Shown piece by piece: positions 59,062 to 64,000 of a DNA stretch of 64,000 nucleotides (positions are counted from its first letter, which is position 1; each line of letters opens with the position of its first letter). Source of the DNA: Streptomyces chartreusis (lineage in GTDB: Bacteria; Actinomycetota; Actinomycetes; Streptomycetales; Streptomycetaceae); the NCBI RefSeq assembly GCF_008704715.1, contig NZ_CP023689.1:9424001-9488000 (forward strand). Reading direction: 5' to 3'. Position numbers and translations under genes: made by a program. Below the pieces are notes generated by a model. That model did not search any database, was not told the DNA's origin, and saw only the letters and a program-made list of their open reading frames with translations.

Positions 59062-62000
59062 TCAGCCTTCCTGTCCGGCGGCCGGCTCCACCAGAGCCGT
59101 CTGCATCAGCCGTGCCTTGCGGCGGGCGATGTGCAGGGCCCGGCCCGGCGGCAGGTTGACGGGCTTCGCGTTGCCGAAGAGGCGGCCCTCCGTGGGCGGA
59201 CAGGAGAGCAGGATCGCGGGGTTGTTCGCCTCGTCCATGCGGCGGATGAGGGAGTCGCTCAGACCCCGGCCCGCACCCATGGCGCTACGGGCGACGATCA
59301 CGTGCAGGCCCATCTCGAAGCCGAGCGTCAGATGCTCGAAGAGCGGCTCGAACGGGCTCTGGAAGGAGTTGCTGGAGACCATGTCGTAGTCGTCGACGAG
59401 GATGAACAGACGCGGGCCGGTCCACCAGTCGCACTTGCGCATCCGGGCGGGGGCGATCTCCGCGCCGGGGACCCGGGTCTTCATCGCGCGGGCCGCGCCG
59501 TCGATGGTCTCCTTGAGGTTGTCCAGGGAGATGACGTGCCCGATGCGGTACTCCTCCGGGATGCCGTCCACCAGCGTACGCCGGTAGTCCACCGCGATGA
59601 TCTTCGCCTCGTGCGGGGCGTACCGGGCGGTGATGCCCGCGGTGATCCGGCGCAGCAGGTTGGTCTTGCCGCTCTCCGTGTCGCCGACCACGATCAGGTG
59701 CGGGGTGCGGCTGAAGTCGTGCCACACCGGCTCCAGGGCGTCCTGGTCGATGCCGAGCGGAAGGCGCATGCCGCCGCCCTCGGTCTGCTCGGGCGCGGGG
59801 AGTTCGGCGAGCGGCAGCCGGTGCGGCAGCATCCGGACCTGCGGGGCGACCGGGCCCGGCCAGTGCTTGGCCACCTTGCCGACCAGGTGGGCGACCCCTT
59901 CGCCGAGGTCTTCCAGGGAGCCGCTGCCGTCCAGGCGGGGCAGGCCGGCGAGGAAGTGCATCTTGCTGTCGGCGGTGATGCCGCGGCCACCGCTGCGCGG
60001 CACCGAGCGGGCCTTGCGGGTGTCGATCTCCGAGTCCATCGGATCACCCATCCGCAGCTCCAGACGCGTCGCCGCCTGATCGCGGACCTGTGCGGACAGC
60101 TCCACCCAGCGGGTGGTGGTGATGAGCAGATGGATGCCGTAGTTCAGGCCGCGGGCGGCGAGTTCGTTGAACTTCGGGACCAGGTCGTCGTAGTCCTGAC
60201 GGACCGTGGACCAGCCGTCGACCACCATGAACACGTCGCCGAACGGCTCGTCGGGGAACTCCCCGGCGGCGCGGCGACGGCGGTAGGACTGCATGGAGTC
60301 GATGGTGTGGTCGACGAAGAACTGCTCACGGCGGGCGAGCAGCGTCATCACCTCGGCGACGGCCCGGTGCACCCGCTCCGGGTTGAGCCGCGCCGCGACA
60401 CCGCCGACGTGGGGGAGCGCGGCGAACTGGGAGAGGCCGCCGCCACCGAAGTCGAGGCAGTAGAACTGGATCTCGGCCGGCGTGTGGGTCAGGGCGAGCG
60501 CGGCGATCAGGGTGCGGGCGAGGGTGGACTTGCCACTCTGCGAGCCGCCCGCGATGGCGACATGACCGCCGGCTCCGGACAGGTCCACGACCAGCGGGTC
60601 GCGGCGCTGCTCGAAGGGCTTGTCGACCAGGCCGACCGGGACCCGCAGCCTGCCCGTGCCGGACCAGCCGGCGGCGGTGAGGCCACGCTCGGGGTCGGCG
60701 GCGATGCCGGGCAGCAGCGCGTCCAGCGGGGACGGCTCGTCCAGCGGCGGCAGCCACACCTGGTGGGCGGCGGGACCCGAGTCACGCAGCCGGTCCAGAG
60801 CCACGTCGAGCAAGGTCTCCTCGTCGCCGCTCTCCTCGGTCTCCGGCTCCGGGACGGGCGTGGGGTCGAGGGTGCGCGGCACCACCCAGCCGCTGGTCCA
60901 CGGCACCACCTGGCTGGCCACCCGGGCCTGCACGACCGCGCCGGTGCGCCGCCGGTAGGTGCCGGAGGAGTAGGCGGCACGGAAGCGCGTCAGGGCCTCC
61001 ACACCGGACTTGAGATAGCCGCTGCCGGGCTGGGCGGGCAGCTCGTAGGCGTCCGGTACGCCCAGCACACCCCGGCTCTCCATGGCGGAGAACGTACGCA
61101 GTCCGACCCGGTACGACAGGTGGCTCTCCAGCTGGTGCATACGGCCCTCGTCCAGGCGCTGCGAGGCCAGCAGCAGATGCACGCCGAGCGAGCGGCCGAG
61201 GCGGCCGATCATCACGAACAGATCCATGAACTCGCGGTGCGCGGAGAGGAGTTCGCTGAACTCGTCGACCACCACGAACAGGCTGGGCAGCGGAGTGAGG
61301 TCGGCGCCGCCGGCTCGGGCGCGCTCGTACTCCAGGGCGGAGGTGTAGTTGCCGGCCGCGCGCAACAGCTCCTGGCGGCGGATGAGTTCGCCGTGCAGGG
61401 CGTCCTGCATGCGCTCCACCAGGGCGACTTCGTCGGCGAGGTTGGTGATGACGGCGGAGGTGTGCGGCAGCTCCTCCAGGCCGAGGAAGGTGGCGCCGCC
61501 CTTGAAGTCGACCAGGACGAAGTTCAGCGTCTCCGAGGAGTTCGTCAGGGCGAGGCCCAGGACGAGGGTGCGCAGGAGCTCGCTCTTGCCGGAGCCGGTG
61601 GCGCCGATGAGCATGCCGTGCGGGCCCATGCCGCCCTGCGCGGACTCCTTGATGTCCAGTTCCACCGGGCGGCCGTCCACGCCGACCGCGATCGGCACCC
61701 GCAGCCGTGCGGAGCCGGTGTGCCGTGCGAACAGGGCCTTGGTGTCGTGCCGGTGCAGATCGGGGATGCCGAGCAGGGTGGTCAGCTCGACGTCGCTGTC
61801 CAGCGGCTGCGCGATGTCGGAGCCCAGGCTGATCCGGCGGGAGGCGAGCAGCCGCGCCAGCGACTCCGCGCCGAGCGGGCCGAGCCGGTCCGGCCGGCCG
61901 AGCGGCACCGAGCGCTCCTTGCGGCTGCGGTCGGTGCGCACCAGGTTGACCTGGTCCGGCCCGACGGTCAGCCGCAGCGTGTTGCGGCCGGGCCGCCAGC

Positions 62001-63102
62001 GCAGCGCGCCGGAGACGTCCAGCACCACGGCGTTGCGATAGCCGTGGCCCTCCCAGCGGTGACCCTCGGGGACGGTGATGCCGTCCAGGACGACCACCGT
62101 GTACGGCTCGTCACGGCCCGGGCGGGCATCCGGGTCGAAGCCGGGGCGCTCGGCGAACTCGGCGCCGAGCAGGTCGTCCAGCTCGGTGAGATCGGCCGTG
62201 ATCCGGCGGACCTGACCTGCACCGTCCTCCTCGTGCGGATGCAGGGCGTGCGGCAGCCACTTGACCCACTCCCAGTCGCCCCGCCGCTCGTCGCTGACGC
62301 AGAGGGCGATCCACAGCTCCTCCGGCGCGTGGAACACGGCGAGCTGACCGAGAGCGGCACGCAGCAGCGCGCGTACGGCTTCGTCGTCGGCGCCCTCAGG
62401 GGGCCCGGACGACGTGGCGGCCTCCTCGTCCAGGGCCTCCCCGGGCCGCACCAGAACCCGGGCCGAGGACCGGAGGTAGAGGCCGAGGGGCTGCTCGGGA
62501 ATCGTGGAGTAGGCGCGGATGAAGCGCCGCAGGGCGTGTGCGCAGAGTGGTTCGAGGTCCTCCACGGGGCGGGTGGACACCGGGTTGAGGGTGAGGGCGA
62601 GCTGCTGTTCGCCGACCGCGAGCCTGACCTCGCCGAAGTCCTCGTCGGCCGGGCGGCGTTCCCACAGCCGTGAGGTGCGGGCCAGCGAACGCAGGGACGA
62701 GGGCTCCGGGTGCCGCCAGGCGAGCGCCCGCTGCTGCTCCACGATGGTGGACCTGACCCGCTTGCGGGTCTGCGCCAGATAGCGGAGGTAGTCGCGGCGC
62801 TCGCCCTTCAGGCGCTGCTTGCGCTCGCTGGAGCGGCGCATCAGCTGGCCCAGCAGCATCGCACCGGCGGACAGCGCCATCACACCCATCGCCAGGTAGA
62901 TGAAGACGCCGTTGCCACCGCCCGGGCGCAGGAACATCAGCATCATCGACACCGACATCAGCGCCATCGGCAGATAGGTCCATATCGCCGAGGTGTCGGG
63001 CACCGTCTCGGCGAGGACCGGCGGCTCCTGGAGGGTCAATTGCCCTTCGGGCATCTCGGGACCGCGCCTGCGGGCCGGCCGGCGAAACAGCACCACACTC
63101 AA
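59062..63102 (-). CDS. eccC: type VII secretion protein EccC (FtsK/SpoIIIE ATPase)
   Basis: 1,346 residues from TTG at 63100-63102 (GGAGG 9 nt upstream; GTG at 63094-63096 is the alternative). N-terminus VVLFRRPARRRGPEMPEG is typical; TM pair about 44-58 and 66-86. Three FtsK-like ATPase modules: Walker A at 500-507 (GATGSGKS), 852-859 (GGSQSGKS) and 1140-1147 (GDTESGKT). Module 1 keeps a Glu-containing Walker B (VVVDEF, about 611), while modules 2 and 3 read VVDGW and VDDYD, as expected when only the first is catalytic. Single-chain fused EccCa/Cb. Binds WXG substrates and energises secretion. Transcribed opposite to mycP and divergent from eccD. Confidence 0.95.
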   Translation of the reverse strand: MSVVLFRRPARRRGPEMPEGQLTLQEPPVLAETVPDTSAIWTYLPMALMSVSMMLMFLRPGGGNGVFIYLAMGVMALSAGAMLLGQLMRRSSERKQRLKGERRDYLRYLAQTRKRVRSTIVEQQRALAWRHPEPSSLRSLARTSRLWERRPADEDFGEVRLAVGEQQLALTLNPVSTRPVEDLEPLCAHALRRFIRAYSTIPEQPLGLYLRSSARVLVRPGEALDEEAATSSGPPEGADDEAVRALLRAALGQLAVFHAPEELWIALCVSDERRGDWEWVKWLPHALHPHEEDGAGQVRRITADLTELDDLLGAEFAERPGFDPDARPGRDEPYTVVVLDGITVPEGHRWEGHGYRNAVVLDVSGALRWRPGRNTLRLTVGPDQVNLVRTDRSRKERSVPLGRPDRLGPLGAESLARLLASRRISLGSDIAQPLDSDVELTTLLGIPDLHRHDTKALFARHTGSARLRVPIAVGVDGRPVELDIKESAQGGMGPHGMLIGATGSGKSELLRTLVLGLALTNSSETLNFVLVDFKGGATFLGLEELPHTSAVITNLADEVALVERMQDALHGELIRRQELLRAAGNYTSALEYERARAGGADLTPLPSLFVVVDEFSELLSAHREFMDLFVMIGRLGRSLGVHLLLASQRLDEGRMHQLESHLSYRVGLRTFSAMESRGVLGVPDAYELPAQPGSGYLKSGVEALTRFRAAYSSGTYRRRTGAVVQARVASQVVPWTSGWVVPRTLDPTPVPEPETEESGDEETLLDVALDRLRDSGPAAHQVWLPPLDEPSPLDALLPGIAADPERGLTAAGWSGTGRLRVPVGLVDKPFEQRRDPLVVDLSGAGGHVAIAGGSQSGKSTLARTLIAALALTHTPAEIQFYCLDFGGGGLSQFAALPHVGGVAARLNPERVHRAVAEVMTLLARREQFFVDHTIDSMQSYRRRRAAGEFPDEPFGDVFMVVDGWSTVRQDYDDLVPKFNELAARGLNYGIHLLITTTRWVELSAQVRDQAATRLELRMGDPMDSEIDTRKARSVPRSGGRGITADSKMHFLAGLPRLDGSGSLEDLGEGVAHLVGKVAKHWPGPVAPQVRMLPHRLPLAELPAPEQTEGGGMRLPLGIDQDALEPVWHDFSRTPHLIVVGDTESGKTNLLRRITAGITARYAPHEAKIIAVDYRRTLVDGIPEEYRIGHVISLDNLKETIDGAARAMKTRVPGAEIAPARMRKCDWWTGPRLFILVDDYDMVSSNSFQSPFEPLFEHLTLGFEMGLHVIVARSAMGAGRGLSDSLIRRMDEANNPAILLSCPPTEGRLFGNAKPVNLPPGRALHIARRKARLMQTALVEPAAGQEG

Positions 63103-63508
63103 GGAACAGAACCTCCGGTTTCACTGGCTTTCCGGCCCGCGCCGAATACCGGGACACCCGGTAGCCGGAAAGACCGCACCGCGCTCATTTTCCGGGGACC
63201 CGGGTACGCGGTGAACGCCGGATGAATGTTGTGAGCGGAAAGCAGGGAACGGTCAACTCTCCCACCATTCAACTGCATACCGGACAAGGAGCCCGGTCCC
63301 CAGCACGTTCCGGCGAGCGTAGGCAGTAGTCTGCATTCACGTAACGCGACCTGTCCACGCGGGAGAGGTGGTTGCCGGGCTCGCGGGCGTAATTCCCCTG
63401 TCCGACCCCCCTGTTCTGGCCCGTGCGGACCTTCCGTACTCTTCGCACTGCCCCGCTCACGGGGAAGTCCTCCTGCCAAAACCCCCACGGAAGACGAGAG
63501 TTCAGCTG
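63103..63508. promoter_or_regulatory. divergent eccC/eccD intergenic region
   Basis: 406 bp between the EccC and EccD starts, which should hold both promoters. No clear palindromic operator, no gene with family-like sequence and no tRNA was found. GGAGG (minus strand) lies before EccC and GAGAG before EccD. Relatively A/T-richer than the flanking genes in 63,200-63,340, consistent with a promoter region. Confidence 0.4.
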
Positions 63509-64000
63509 ATGACCGACAGTGCGGTGGCCGAACTGTGCCGCCTGACCGTACGTGCGCCGAGCGTCTCCGTCGATCTGGCCGTGCCCGCCGACGTGCCGGT
63601 CGCCGATCTGCTGCCCACGCTGCTGCGCTATGTCGGCGAGGAGGCCGAGGAGGCCGGACTCGACCACGCGGGCTGGGTGCTCCAGCGGCTGGGCGACGCC
63701 CCGCTCGACGAGGAGACGACCCTCGCGCGGGCCGGGCTCGCCGACGGGGACGTGCTCTATCTGCGCCCGCACACCGAGGCACTGCCCGAGGCCCGGCTCG
63801 ACGACCTGGTGGACGGCATAGCCGACACCGCCGGCCGCAGGCTGCACACCTGGCACCCCGAGGCGGCCCGCGGGCTGCTGGTGGGCGCCACGGTGGCGAC
63901 CGTGGCCGCGGCCCTCGTGCTGGTGTTCTGGCCGGGAGCGGCCGGCTCCGGCTCGGTCAGGGCCGCCTGTTCCGCCGTGGCGGGACTGCTGCTGCTCGCC
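63509..64000 (+). CDS. eccD: type VII secretion membrane protein EccD (partial, 3' end missing)
   Basis: 164 codons visible. The N-terminus holds the YukD/ubiquitin-like domain (about 8-90: LCRLTVRAPSVSVDLAVPADVPVADLLPTLLRYVGEEAE, then DGDVLYLRPHTEALPEA). The first TM follows at about 125-140 (GATVATVAAALVLVFWPG) and a second begins at the window edge. Full EccD has 11 TM and is the main membrane pore component. ATG at 63509. Genes further right probably include EccB, EccE and Esx substrates. Confidence 0.93.
   Translation, partial: MTDSAVAELCRLTVRAPSVSVDLAVPADVPVADLLPTLLRYVGEEAEEAGLDHAGWVLQRLGDAPLDEETTLARAGLADGDVLYLRPHTEALPEARLDDLVDGIADTAGRRLHTWHPEAARGLLVGATVATVAAALVLVFWPGAAGSGSVRAACSAVAGLLLLA

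Noticed and set aside
59131..62673. 1,180-codon plus-strand open frame opposite eccC.
   Set aside because: Shadow of EccC; low-complexity Gly/Arg/Val-rich translation.
1..64000. CRISPR arrays, insertion sequences, prophage or integrase genes.
   Set aside because: No regularly spaced repeats, transposases, integrases or phage structural genes were seen.

Overview
The window comes from a high-GC actinomycete, almost certainly Streptomyces. Coding density is high, GTG/TTG starts and 1-8 nt stop/start overlaps are frequent, and the families present are typical of the genus: ANTAR and PucR regulators, a LuxR-type regulator, WYL, DUF6194, a modular PKS, a secreted cutinase, ricin-lectin proteins and an actinobacterial type VII secretion locus. 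About 45 protein genes are called. No insertion sequence, prophage or CRISPR array is visible.

Left part (1-14,400): a partial HTH/TOBE protein; a four-gene minus-strand operon (MHS-type permease, OmpR-type response regulator, sensor kinase, TAXI solute-binding protein); an ABC-F ATPase behind a 7-codon leader ORF that is complementary to the ATPase ribosome-binding site; GAF-ANTAR protein; APH(6)/hydroxyurea-type kinase; EF-hand protein; 14-TM MFS pump; then a non-coding unit (10,625-10,823) whose two halves assemble into a complete tRNA-Glu(CUC) only if read as a circularly permuted gene. After it come a membrane-anchored Nudix-like protein, an MDR oxidoreductase, a double-MerR regulator and DUF6194.

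Middle part (14,400-38,700): a compact biosynthetic locus of one 2,622-residue synthase (acyl ligase-ACP-KS-AT-DH-KR-ACP-TE) and a CmlS-like flavin halogenase. Divergent from it is a secreted cutinase with the PET-hydrolase triad. A LuxR-type and a PucR-type regulator precede a complete Liv-type ABC importer. Then come an alkylsulfatase, a TetR repressor with a tandem palindromic operator, and an AGPS-like flavoenzyme.

Right part (38,700-64,000): a RibD-like reductase; AI-2E-type permease; an MFS-FUSC-PP2C operon; a secreted ThuA-ricin protein; a TetR plus TetX-like monooxygenase operon with a second tandem operator; WYL/RidA; an NAD-binding protein; and, from about 50,700 to the right edge, a type VII secretion region. 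That region holds lectin-tipped membrane proteins, a T7SS-associated protein, a beta-helix/double-AAA protein, mycosin, EccC and the start of EccD; EccB, EccE and Esx substrates are not in view and may lie beyond the edge. Product names rest on motif recognition by eye; no database search was run.
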